Shown: positions 1 through 9,740 of the stretch, piece after piece
How positions within the stretch are numbered: the stretch's first letter is position 1
Layout: every line of letters starts with the position of its first letter
From: Cycas panzhihuaensis
Taxonomy: Eukaryota > Cycadophyta
NCBI GenBank assembly: GCA_023213395.1
Contig: CM041465.1
Location: forward strand, 112,165,741-112,229,740
Direction of reading: 5' to 3'
Length of the DNA: 64,000 nt
Made by a program: the position numbers and the translations under genes
The notes under the pieces: model-generated
The model's input: only the letters and a program-made list of their open reading frames with translations
Databases searched by the model: none
What the model was told of the DNA's origin: nothing

Positions 1-32
1 GAGCCACCTGCCTCACTCCCCTCATCTCGTGG

Positions 33-1800
33 TCATCTTGGGGTCGTCGCCACCATGTAGGTATACGTCCTGCTCCAGCTTGACCTCAACGTCATCTGAG
101 CCACCAGCTGATCGTATCGGGCCTGGATACGATCCCTCTCCCCTCGAAGTCCCTCCTCTGTCACTTTGAGGCGCTCTGTGAGTACCGCTATCTGGACTCT
201 GCTCTTGGCATCTCTGCGTGCTCTGACCTGTGCCTCTAGAGCCTGCACCCGTCTGCGTAGCTCATCCCTCTCGCACCTCATCTCATCTTGCTCCTGTTGT
301 AGCTGTCCCCAAGATGTCACATGCTCTTGGGACTCTGCAGCCCATATGTATCTTGCCCTCACCAATGAGGTGAATGCCTCCATGTGGGCACCTGCCGCTC
401 TAGGCTCATCTCTTTCCTGGATGGGCGGTTGCCCCTCTGTATATACCTGAGGGAATACCTCCTTCACCACAGTCTCTATCAATCTCCGGATCTCTGCTAC
501 ACCTGCCAATGCAACATGCTATGTGTCAGTATATATCTCACCATATACCATGATCAAATCGAATCAAATATCTATCTGGATGCCAAACGACTTTGGAAAA
601 GGTTAGGTCTCACTTCTTTGTACACCGGCTCCTGCAGTCGTCTGACATCCTCCCTTCTAGCTCTCTGCCAACTGTGAGTGCCTCATCCTTGGGCACCTCC
701 TCTACCTGAGCCTCCCTCCTCACAGGGACTGGCTCAACTCTCGTCCCTCCAGATCCCCTCATGATCTGTAACCTGTGGGCCCTAGTCACTAGCCCCTTGC
801 TCTCGTCCTATGCTCTTGATGGGCCTGCCTCTCCTCTAGCAGCCGGGGATGGACCCTCTGCACCTCCTGCCATCCCTGAGGGACCTGCCTCTCCTATAGG
901 TCGTGACGGGCTGGCCCCATCTCCTCCATCATCTCCATCATCATCGCCCGCGGGTGCTCCTGCTTCGCCCGCCTCGTCATCACTGTCCCACCTCACTGTC
1001 CTGTAGGACTCTGCTACATAGTCTGGTAAGGTGAGGAGGTCTAGTGATGTCACCTCCACCGATCATCGGACATGGGCCCAGTCCTCTATCCCTCTCAATC
1101 GAGTCTACCACTTGTGGACCATCGGGGCCCGCTCTGTGATGGGGTGTGGTCCCCCCGCTGGTGCCACCGCCGTGAAGTGAGAAAAAAACCAACATTATAG
1201 CAGCATGCTATACGATAACCCACCTCTGTCGGTCATCCTGATAGTGTCTAGTTGGGTGACGAGGTTCGCCGCTATCAAGGTCGTCCAGTCCATCCTCTCG
1301 CTGGCTTCACAGTGGCGTACTGCATCCAACCATCCACCCGATATCTCCCTATAGTTTTGTTTCTAGGAAATCTGGAACAGAACGCACAGTATAACCAACT
1401 TCCTCACCCAAGGAATCCCTGACATTAGTATGGTCTGGAGGGGAGCTCCCCTCCGCTCCCACCTATTAGCTCCTGTGAAGAACAGGGCTGCCTCCCTGTG
1501 TGTTGCCTCGGTGCTAGGCGGTGTCCCCAGTCTCACCGGCCTCCCTGTCACTGGTACTCCCAGTATCCACCGTATGTCCCTCGGCATAACTGTCATGTCA
1601 CCTACCTGAGGTAGGTGGAATACATGTCTCCTCTTATCCCAATGGGATACAATGTCGACCAGTAACCTCTGATCTGATGCATATTGAGGTGTCTTGAGGG
1701 CCTTGTATAGGCCGCACCTCTGCAGGATCTCCCTGTCCTCCTGAGATGCCATCTCCATGTAACTCAACATGGCCATACCTACGTTCTCACGGTTATCCAT
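33..1800 (-). pseudogene. Plant mobile domain (PMD) / coiled-coil protein gene, degraded (C1)
   Basis: Read on the minus strand from the ATG at 1800. The first 145 residues resemble the plant mobile domain (aminotransferase-like PMD) found in host MAIN-type proteins and widely carried by plant transposons. Key parts are Trp54, the block HVFHLPQVGDM at about 59-69 and the block ILGVPVTGRPV at about 79-89. Similarity to PMD continues past a stop near 1365 down to about 1200. A break, probably an intron, follows, then an acidic Asp/Glu/Gly/Pro-rich linker (1059-808) and a long coiled coil rich in Glu, Arg, Gln and Leu (509-33). The same order occurs in C2 (34037-35928). Homology to C2 extends a few codons upstream of the ATG to a CAG, so a further 5' exon is possible. 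In-frame stops and frame changes make it a likely pseudogene. The function of PMD proteins in transposons is not established; a role in silencing or genome defence is only suggested for host members. Confidence 0.6.
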
Positions 1801-3011
1801 CGCGATGACAGCCTGTCCACATAAAAAACAATCAAAGTTAGCTTCATGTTAGTTATCAGCACTCCTTACCCTCTCTCAACTCTCTATGTATGAGATTTGA
1901 GGCTTTTTTGGCCCTTCCATCTTTTTTCTCCTTTGTTGTCTTCGTACCGCGCTGAACTTAGCGGTACCGCTAAGTTCAGGTCAGGTCCTGCGGTGATCGG
2001 GTCCTGTGGCAATGATCACGGCACCACGACCATTGCCGTGTATGAACGGCGACCCCCCAAAAAGAGGGGATTTTTGCCCCGAAAATAAAAAAATTTCTTC
2101 TGGTGGACCCCGTGGGGCCCACCGAGACTAGGGCTCCTTAATGCCCAGGTCCCCGCCTCTTTCTGGGTCCGATTCAGACTCTAAGAGGCCTCTGGTTGCC
2201 CATAAGGGGCACTAGAATCACATAAAAACTATTAAAAACTAGTTAAATTCAAATTCTGAAATGGGTTGGGTTTAGTGATATCCACTCACTGGATCCGGTC
2301 TTGTTCTCGCCATCTCGTCCTACCGATCTCGTTGGCTCTCTCTGCTCTCCAATCCAACGGTTTGATCTCTCCCAGTATGCCTCCAAAGTTGGGCGACGCT
2401 TTGCTACATAAGGGAATGGCTCTGGTTTTTTACGAGAGACGGTGAAAATGAATCCATTTTCAGTTTGATTTCCTTATATAGGTGGGGGCCCCAACGGGTA
2501 CTCCTTCCGTTTTTGGCTTCGCGACAACCGTTAGGACCATCCTGTTTCCCTGATTGCTTTTGCCTTTTGCCCCTGTCGCCTGTTGTGCTCTCTTGACACC
2601 CTTTTTGCATTTTCTTACAGGTGCATTTATGGTGCCTCATTCTTGCACTTTTTCCCCAGGTCCTTCCATCTCGTTTTGCGTGCCACTCCCGTGCATACCC
2701 GAGTTTATACTTGTTTGGCTCATTTCGTCACCCTGGACTTGTTTCCACAGTCCTTTCTCGCTCTTAGGGTCCCCAAAGGGGATGCTCCCCCGTCTGGGGG
2801 CATGTTTCGCTTTCTCAAGCGACCTTTTAGCGTCCCAGGAGGCTTTTTCCTCCGACCACTCTCTAATAGTGATCGGACCGCTTGCTCTTACCCTGGGTAA
2901 CCTCATTGCTAGGTCCTCCTACCCTTCACGGCCACCTTTTGCTTGCCTTTCGAATATTACTTTCATTATTTATTGACTACCAAGACTTTTGTGTCACCCA
3001 TATCCATCTAC
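1801..3011. promoter_or_regulatory. Divergent intergenic region between PMD gene and RNase H (C1)
   Basis: About 1.2 kb separates the start of the minus-strand PMD gene from the plus-strand RNase H domain, so any promoters for the two should lie here. It holds a perfect 28-bp palindrome (1952-1979), a second imperfect inverted repeat (arms 2008-2014 and 2031-2037) and GC-rich sequence. C2 keeps the same region at 35930-37146 with the same landmarks. Short reading frames here are not preserved between copies and are not called as genes. No clear TATA box was identified. Confidence 0.35.
1952..1979. repeat. 28-bp perfect palindrome
   Basis: The left arm ctgaacttagcggt is followed at once by its exact reverse complement accgctaagttcag, with no spacer. 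C2 has a decayed version at the matching place (about 36073-36100), and a longer related palindrome lies at 38506-38547. It could form a cruciform or bind a dimeric protein; neither is shown. Confidence 0.9.
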
Positions 3012-3422
3012 ATGTTTACCGACGGCGGAAGCCGCGGTAACCCTGGACCTTCTGCTGCTGCATGGATTCTCCGCAGCCCCTCTGGATACGATCTCCTGTG
3101 CTCTGGGATCTTCCTCCCAGAGGCTACTAACAACGAAGGTGAATACACAACTATTATTGAATCCCTTACTAATGCTCTCTGTTTCCATCACGGATCCATC
3201 ATTTTGCTTTGCGACTCTCAAGTCATGGTGTTTCATCTCACCTAGGTTTACCAGGTGCAATGCCCTTACTTGAGGACTCTTACTTCTACCGCCAGATCTC
3301 TCCTCACCTGCTTCTCTTTTGTCAATATCCAGCATATCCCTCGGGCCCTCAATGCTGAGGCAGATAGTCTCGTTTGCCTCATCCTTGAGCGTCGCCTTCC
3401 TCTCCTTGTTGGCCGTCCCTGA
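3012..3422 (+). pseudogene. Archaeal-type RNase H (aRNH) domain, one nonsense mutation (C1)
   Basis: Starting at ATG 3012 the frame reads an RNase H fold: TDGGSRGNPGP (first catalytic Asp), TNNEGEY (catalytic Glu), CDSQ (second Asp) and EADSLV near the end (third Asp). All four acidic positions are present. The TNN-E-E and DSQ motifs fit the archaeal/plant-type RNase H that some Tat-lineage Ty3/gypsy elements carry as an extra domain, rather than the ordinary retroviral RNase H. An in-frame TAG at 3243-3245 replaces a Gln codon (CAG in C2 and C3). Beyond it the frame stays open to TGA at 3420-3422. The expected activity is cleavage of RNA in RNA:DNA hybrids. No reverse transcriptase lies beside it, so the domain stands alone. 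Confidence 0.75.
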
Positions 3423-5560
3423 GACTTGTCTGGCTGCCCTGTCACCCAAGCCCCAGGTCATCTTACACTTTGCTTTGTGACCCGTTCACACCTCCAAAAC
3501 CTAGTCGCTAATCAGGCTAAACTATAGCGCCTACCCATTATGCTTACTCTTTTGCTCGATTATACATGTCTTTCTGCATCTTTTGTGGTGGGGGCAGGCC
3601 CCTCGTCTTTCTCATTTTTCTAGTCAATTCCCCAGGTGGCTCATAGGCAGCCCCTATGTTATCTCCACTGCCACTTTTGTATCCACATGTTCTGCCACGA
3701 CACTCACCGGCACCCTTGCCTGTTGTTATGAGCTTGATTGATATATCTATATACACATGTACTACTAACAGTTGTGTTGCCAGCATTCACCATCACACTA
3801 GGCTTCTGAGCGATAAGGCTCTACTGCCAAGGGGGAAGTGTTTCCCAGCTTCCAGGAATGGATACAGAATTACCGACTCAGGTAAGTGCAGGTATGCTTC
3901 TCACCTTATCACCTCTTTCTTTTGATGAGTGTTTGCTTGCATGTTTGCATGTTTGTGGCCTTGTAGACGATTTTGTCTTCGTCTACACTTATTTAGCCTA
4001 TGACGACTATAGCAGGGGCACATTCCTAGTGAGTGTGGCACCCCGGTGGCCATTCCACTTCCCGCATTCTTCCCTCCTTGCTTCAGGATCCACTTGGCTT
4101 ATGCCACCTCTGCTTGTGTGATGACCTGTCATTGTTTGGTTGACTTGCCACATCGTTTGAATCCTATTTTTGTTCTTCTGGACTCGTTTGTTGGCTTGTT
4201 TGCCCTCGGGTAGATGTCTCAGCCCCCCATTGGCTCTTTTTGTCATTTGCCTGACCTAGGTATTTGGCCAAGACTGGTTTTGCCTCCGGGCGAATAGCGC
4301 CATGATTTTCGTAATGCCATTTGAAAATCCGCGGTACCACAGTTTTCTGATGGTATGGTATTCTAATTCATTTTTTAAAAAATCTACTGTGGTATTTTCA
4401 TATTTATTGCAAAATTGCCACATGTCTCATGACTTAACTCGCCTCCAATTGCGCCTTAATCGCTCACTTTAAGGTTTGGGTTAGGTATTTAAGTCATTAT
4501 TAACTCATTTTTGAGAACTTTTGCTCATTTTTTGGATTTCTCCTCAAGAAAACCACTCTGTGCTCTACTATTCTCTGCTGCCCTACTGCTGCTATAGGAC
4601 CAGCGCCTCTCCTCCAGTGCCCAGCTCTCTTTTGGTGCGACTAGGACATCTTCCCAGCCCTTCACACACCTTGGAGAGGGCCCCTTTGGAGAGATCTCAG
4701 TGGATTCTTGCCCGGGCAGCCATCAAGCGTTCCAAGTGCAGGTGTTCTTCCTCCAACTCCACTAGTAGCGTTCCAAACCTACTACACCACAATTTTTGGG
4801 TTGATTTCTCAGCCCCTCCTTACTAGCCCTTGACTGAGGCAAGAGCCTCTCCTCCTCTTCTGAGGTATTCATTGATTTGAGTTATTTTCTTATTCAATTG
4901 GTGGCCTATTTTGCTTATCCTCTTGCTTAGGTTTTTTAAGGTTATTTTCCTCTTTGTATTAGGCTATTTTACTCCTGTTATTGGTGTCTCCTTGCCTGCA
5001 TTTGTTGCTCAAGGTAGCGGCAAAGAGGGGTTGCATAGGGTTTGGGAGAGAGCTGGGTGGATTCTGTACCACCTTCCACGCTCCTCAAGTGGCTTTTAGC
5101 CCCCCAAACCTTCCCTCTTGCCCTATGTTGTCCTTGGCACTCAAACAAGGGTTTGTTAGGCCTTCCTTAGCTACTGAAATCAGCACTGTCACACATTGCA
5201 GCACTGGTTTAAGGGCTTGTGCTTAGGTCTAGGCAACTCAAGTAAGTCCCGACTGCTTGTTCTTTGCCCAACTCTTTTTCCGGCAGCTCGGTTTGCTCTT
5301 CATAGCACCCCGGCTTACCGTAGGTCCTCTTTAGCTTCTTTCAACTCTCTTGCTACTGTTTCCAGCCAACCCTCACTGTCTTATAGCTTTTAGGGGAGAT
5401 TGGGGTTATTCTTTGCGGGAGGTAGGCCACTCTGAGGCTTACCGATCACTTTCCATTTGCTTTGGTTATCTTCCTTTACATATTATTATCATTGTGTTGA
5501 CACTAACATATGCGTGTTTAAGTTTATATTTGTTTTGCATAGACATGTATTATTGGGATC
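3423..5560 (+). other. Conserved non-coding part of C1 with splice-donor-like sites
   Basis: No protein was recognised. A block around 3850-3895 reads ccaggaatggatacaga followed by CAG and GTAAGT, with the donor-like GT at 3882. The same block occurs in C2 near 38017-38058 and inverted in C3 near 32516-32562. Around 4300-4360 lies a decayed counterpart of the palindrome at 38506-38547. The short reading frames at 4521-4826, 4981-5226 and 5457-5831 have no recognisable domain. Confidence 0.4.
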
Positions 5561-5589
5561 TTTCCATTGCATGTTAGTACCCTTTCTCC

Positions 5590-6620
5590 AGATAGGGGCG
5601 GAGGTTTTCATTTACTTGCAGGTATTCACAAAGCACAAAGGACCTTTCTCCATTTGTCCCTTTGCCGGTAAGCGATTCCTTGCATATTGTACTTTTATAT
5701 TTCATTTATTGCTAGTATTTGGTCCCTTTCTTTCCTTGGTTTGGTACTCTACTATTTTTCTAGGGAAGGTAAGGAAGCCCCTCATTTTGATCTGCCGTGA
5801 CTCTTCACGACTGCCGCACCTTGTGGAGTAACTTTGGGTGTCCCTTGGGAGTGCCACCGTCATGACACGCTTCCGTTCTGGGTACACGCTTTCGCTCCAC
5901 TCTATCACCTTTTCCTTTTGAAGTTCCTTTACATAAGTAGTAATTAACTTATTGGAAATAGAAAGGAAACCAACCTTGCTTTTGGTTCATGTTTTATTTA
6001 CTTTGTTACTTTTGGTTCATGTTTTATTTACTTTGTTGCTTGCATCTTCTTTAGCCATAGCAAAAGGTCTTAGGAAACCTTCCCTCTCACCTTTTCCTTC
6101 CTTTTGCCGTGCAAGCTTCCTTCTCTCCTTATTCTTTGTGTATTTGGTTAGTTTGATTAGGCATACCTTGACCGACCTCCTTGGGTCATCCCTCTTACTT
6201 TCCCTTAGTTCCTCGCTTTGCCAGATAACCAAGGTGACCCCGTCTATAGGCCGCCTACTTGCCTATCCTTCCTTGTTTCCCATTGCTCTAGGGAAACTCC
6301 TGAAGGTTCCTCTCCTTCCCCTTCTGGCCATCCAAGGGTAGGAGGATCCTTCCCATAGGTCAACCCAGGCTAACCCTACGCCTCCTCACCTCTTGTTCGA
6401 AGTGGGGGGATCACCCTTTGGTAGCTATATTCTATTGCAGGTCTCGAACTCGCGCTCCGGCGCATGGGGTGCCCTGCATGGTATTTGCCCTACTTATAGG
6501 TCCCTTTTTCGATCATATTATCAGCCGCTCTTACCATTCCTATATAGTTAGGTAGCTATCCCGTAGATGCGCATCCAGATATCTCCTGCAAAGCCTTGCA
6601 GGGATCCTCTTCACCATTGG
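5590..6620 (+). repeat. Module R1 (internal repeat of C1)
   Basis: Related to 7405-8420 (R2) and to 39840-40815 in C2 (R3). Landmarks appear in the same order in all three: a gggaaggtaaggaagcccc block (here at 5763) and a gaactcgcgctccggcgcatgg block (here at 6441), 678, 698 and 684 bases apart respectively. R1 is the most diverged. Its presence makes C1 about 1.8 kb longer than C2 in this region, which suggests an old internal duplication. Confidence 0.65.
5979..6040 (+). repeat. Two-copy 30-bp tandem repeat
   Basis: The unit tttggttcatgttttattta followed by ctttgttnct occurs twice back to back, at about 5979-6008 and 6009-6038, almost without change. It lies inside module R1 and is absent from R2 and R3, so it is a recent local duplication. 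Confidence 0.85.
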
Positions 6621-7404
6621 TTGTAGGGGCATACCTACCTTATATCAACCTAGTCGGTCCTCCAAACCCTTTTCTCTAGATTTTTGGTGTGTTATCTCTA
6701 TGTTAGACCCATTTCTTGATTTATTTTCTTACTTTTTTCAGGTTTGATTATAGCAAAGCTTGTCTTTATTGAGTTTGTGTTGTTGCTTCCAAGTTTTCAC
6801 CTTCCCTCCACTAGTTTTCCTTAAGGGATCAATAGGAGAAGAACCACAAAGGTTAGGTGAAGAGAGTAAGGCAGGGGTAGCCCCCACTTAGTCCTACTCT
6901 CCAAGGGCACTCCCCTTCCCACCTTGCTTCTCCTGCTCCATGCTTCTCTTGGGTTAATTAGGAGTAGGTGAGCCTTAGGCCCGCATTGGATTATCAGCAT
7001 AGGCAACCCCTTGTTGCATTAATTCCAGGCCTGCATGCCTCCCATTTGGACCCCCGTCATGTCCCTAATATCATTGGGTACCCCTTGAGAACATTAGTAA
7101 GGATTTGTACACCAAATTGTTGCCCATAGCAACTCCACACCTTAACATCCCTCCAACATTTTGTTACTTTTATCCTTGTATTTCTTGGCTGTCAAAAGTC
7201 GTTTTCTACCCTTATCTTGCTATGTTAGTGGGTTGTGTGGAGAACCCAGTGAAGGGTTAGCCATCTTGAGGCTTCCCTTCACTCCATCTTGCTTGATGTA
7301 CATGTTTACTTAAGAGAGGATTTTGGAGCTTTTTTTTTGTAGCAATTATTTTCCTAACATTTCAACATATACATTACATATATACTTGCATATATATAGC
7401 TTTT

Positions 7405-8420
7405 CTTTTGCAGCCCCTTCTTTGAATGTATAAGCCCTTGTATGTGCAGGTTGGTGTGGTTCTTTCTCACAAAGGTATAAGGTATCTAGATTTCAGGTAA
7501 GATCTACTATCTTTTCCCTTTGCTTTATTTGCTCCCTTTCATTTTGCTTTCTTTTCACAAAGGGGAAGGTAAGGAAGCCCCTATCGTTCATGTCAAACTT
7601 GGTTACACATCCACCGATTAATGTGAGGACGTGCTTTGCATGTGGGTGAGGTCTCCTATCAGCCACTACACCTTCCAGGTACATCTTTCTTTTGACCCCC
7701 CCTCGCTATTTCCCTTTTCACTTTTATTTAGAATCTATATTCTAGCTAAGTAGATCACATGAAAGTAAAAAAGTAAATGGTGTTGTTTGTTTGTGCTTGT
7801 ATGCTTGCATGTCATATGCTCAACTCATATAGGAAAAGGACATTATAGGAAACCCCCTCTTCCCCTTCCTTTTCCTAGAAAACCTAACATACCCTTTTTG
7901 GTTCATTCCATTTGGTATCACTTACTTGCATGTGTAACACTTGTCCCCTTTTCCTTTTTTGTTTGCTTCTTGAATCGTTAAAGGAAAACTTGACTTGAGT
8001 GTCTTCCTTTCTCTCTCTCTCTTGGTCCTATTTGCTTGACCAAATAACTAAGAGAGACCTGGTTACATCATAGGCTTTTGCCTACCTTATCCACGTTCAT
8101 TTCCCTCCATCGTAGGGAGACCTTTGAGGATTCCTCTTCTTCCCTTTTGGCCATCCAAGTGTGGGAGGACCTTCCTCCCGAGTCTATCCATGCTACCCCT
8201 TGTATACGCTCTCTCTCCCAGATTGAGGGCCACTTCAAGGTAGTTGGGTACCATCCACAGGTCCCGAACTCATGCTCCGGTGCATGGGGCACCTTGCGTG
8301 GTACTTTCTTTTCTTGTAGGTTTTTGCCCACACCTTCGATATCATTATTGACCACCATTACTCCTACCGAGCATAGTAATTATCCCATAGATGTGCAACC
8401 ACCCACCAAAACAAGATATA
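7405..8420 (+). repeat. Module R2 (internal repeat of C1)
   Basis: Second copy of the module, closely similar to R3 in C2 (39840-40815). The landmark blocks are at 7563 and 8261. It includes a CAG|GTAAGA donor-like site near 7497, matched in C2 near 39909, and an acceptor-like CAG before gtcccgaact at 8261. Similarity to C2 stops close to 8420-8460, where C1 appears to end. Confidence 0.65.
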
Positions 8421-8458
8421 AGACACATGAATCTTTTAGGATTAGAGTAGCAGGGTAG
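8078..8458 (+). other. Small ORF kept open in two C copies
   Basis: A reading frame of about 126 codons covers the end of module R2. The C2 equivalent (about 40431-40772) is open in the same frame; over a 69-residue stretch I count 47 identical residues (about 68%). Shared pieces include WEDLP, ATPC, KVVG, QVPNS and FSCRFLPTPS. DNA identity seems higher than protein identity, which argues against strong selection on the protein. The first ATG in frame is not well placed in both copies. No known domain was recognised; chance survival of the frame is the simplest explanation. Confidence 0.25.
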
Positions 8459-8460
8459 TT

Positions 8461-8880
8461 GCCTAGTAAGGCCAAGTGGTTTAATAAGAAACAAGAGGAA
8501 AAACGCTTCCCCCATCTTCAATTCTAAGCTAAATAGGAGTTGGTTGTTTTCTAAGGAAGGGGATCCGCGATCTAGGAGGATCTACTATATATCTATAGGA
8601 AGAAGAAAATTCTTGGCATTAGCACAACTGAAAGAAAAATGGCCAAATGGTATCAAACTAATATGAAACTTTATGAAAAGGAAGAAGACACATCCCACTA
8701 TGTGTGTGTAAAATGTGGGGTTTAAAAAATACCATTTGATTAGATGGCAAGTATTGTTTTGTAGAAAATAGCTTTCACAGCCAACAAAAAAATAACAAAT
8801 ATATACTATTTTTAAATTAATGAAAGTAGAGGCAAATGATATCTAAATTAGCTAAAGTTTTGAGGAAGTAAATGGGATAT
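8461..8880. other. No feature recognised
   Basis: AT-rich sequence between the end of C1 and an LTR-like remnant. No reading frame of note, RNA gene or repeat boundary could be supported. Confidence 0.3.
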
Positions 8881-9466
8881 ATGTACTTATACATGTACCA
8901 AATTTAAACTTAATTAGAGTTTGTGAGCCCTACGTACCAAGCTACAACTTTTTGAAATTATATGAACGCCACTTGGATAACATGCATTTTGGTTATTGAT
9001 GATTGTAGTTGCATGAATGCCACTTAGGAAACATGCATTTTAGTTTTCTTTCTATAAATTGAGCCCTCTTGAGCTCATTTATGATGTTGGAGACTTGTTT
9101 CTTGTGTGTGAGAGACACTTGAGTTGGGAGCAATATTAAGGTAGCACTTGGAAGGTGTTAGAGACCATAGAGGAGGTAAAATTTAGCACTTTAAGTATCC
9201 AATTTGGAGAGTGGGAGCTTCATTAAATGAGTCTTAGGAAGTTGGAGGCCCTTTGTGGTATTATTGTATCATTTCTTCATTGTAACTTGCCTATTATTTA
9301 CTAGTTATTTTTCTCTACCATTAAATAGAGGTTTTTTTAGCTTAATAAAAGTATTATTCTTCTTACCTTAGAGTAATAGAAAGTATGCATGAGTTGGTGT
9401 AGAGTATCATTTTATGGGCTCACTCTTATATCGATGTTATTGGGAATTTTACACTAACACCCTAGG
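8881..9466 (+). repeat. LTR-like remnant
   Basis: The stretch has LTR-like traits: a TATA-like tataaattgag near 9052, a G-rich segment, AT-rich sequence with AATAAA-type signals near 9340, and an end close to ttttacactaaca. It also holds a two-copy direct repeat of about 33 bp with period 51 (8962-8994 and 9013-9045). No partner LTR, primer-binding site or target duplication was found, so identity as a solo LTR is tentative. Confidence 0.3.
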
Positions 9467-9523
9467 ATCTCAAGGAAAAAAAATGGTAATTAATTTCTTC
9501 TCTAATCATATGCCACTTTGGGT

Positions 9524-9727
9524 TTAATACCATTATTTTGTATATTACATTAAAGGCTATATAGAAGCTTTACCCAAATTCATCCTCATATGGTGATAAA
9601 TTCATATGTGTTCTTTGATATTTTGTTGTTCTTGCATGTTTTTTATTATTTCCTTTATTATTTAGTTAGTTTTGCTTGATATATTGATTAGAACACATGA
9701 TTTCTTAGATCCTAAAGTATTTTAGCA
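9524..9727 (+). repeat. 5' LTR of B1 (truncated) with adjacent primer-binding site
   Basis: Matches the last two hundred bases of the 3' LTR (about 21055-21256) nearly throughout, from accattattttgtatattaca to tattttagca. The first half of the LTR is missing; the junction with foreign sequence is near 9520. The 13 bases that follow, tggtatcaaagct, match the usual plant copia site complementary to initiator tRNA-Met. Confidence 0.85.
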
Positions 9728-9740
9728 TGGTATCAAAGCT

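Larger units (their letters stand above)
1..8460 (+). mobile_element. Composite PMD / RNase H element, copy C1 (cut by window start)
   Basis: This stretch aligns over almost its whole length with 34031-40860 (copy C2) and in part with the inverted copy 31054-33350 (C3), so it is a dispersed repeat family. Contents in order: a minus-strand gene with a plant mobile domain and coiled coil (33-1800), a divergent intergenic region with palindromes (1801-3011), a plus-strand RNase H domain (3012-3422), then about 5 kb of non-coding sequence with repeated modules. I see no reverse transcriptase, integrase or transposase. The end near 8460 is set by loss of similarity to C2. It may be a non-autonomous derivative of a Tat-lineage Ty3/gypsy element, in which an extra RNase H and antisense ORFs are known, but no LTR pair was found. 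The orientation given follows the RNase H domain. Confidence 0.75.

Noticed and set aside
2554-2976. Plus-strand frame of 140 codons before the RNase H of C1
   Set aside because: The frame is not kept in C2, the peptide has no domain, and overlapping frames of similar length exist, which is typical of chance ORFs in GC-richer repeat DNA.
2994-3461. Minus-strand frame of 155 codons opposite the RNase H
   Set aside because: It is a shadow of the plus-strand RNase H domain, which has clear motifs and four catalytic residues.
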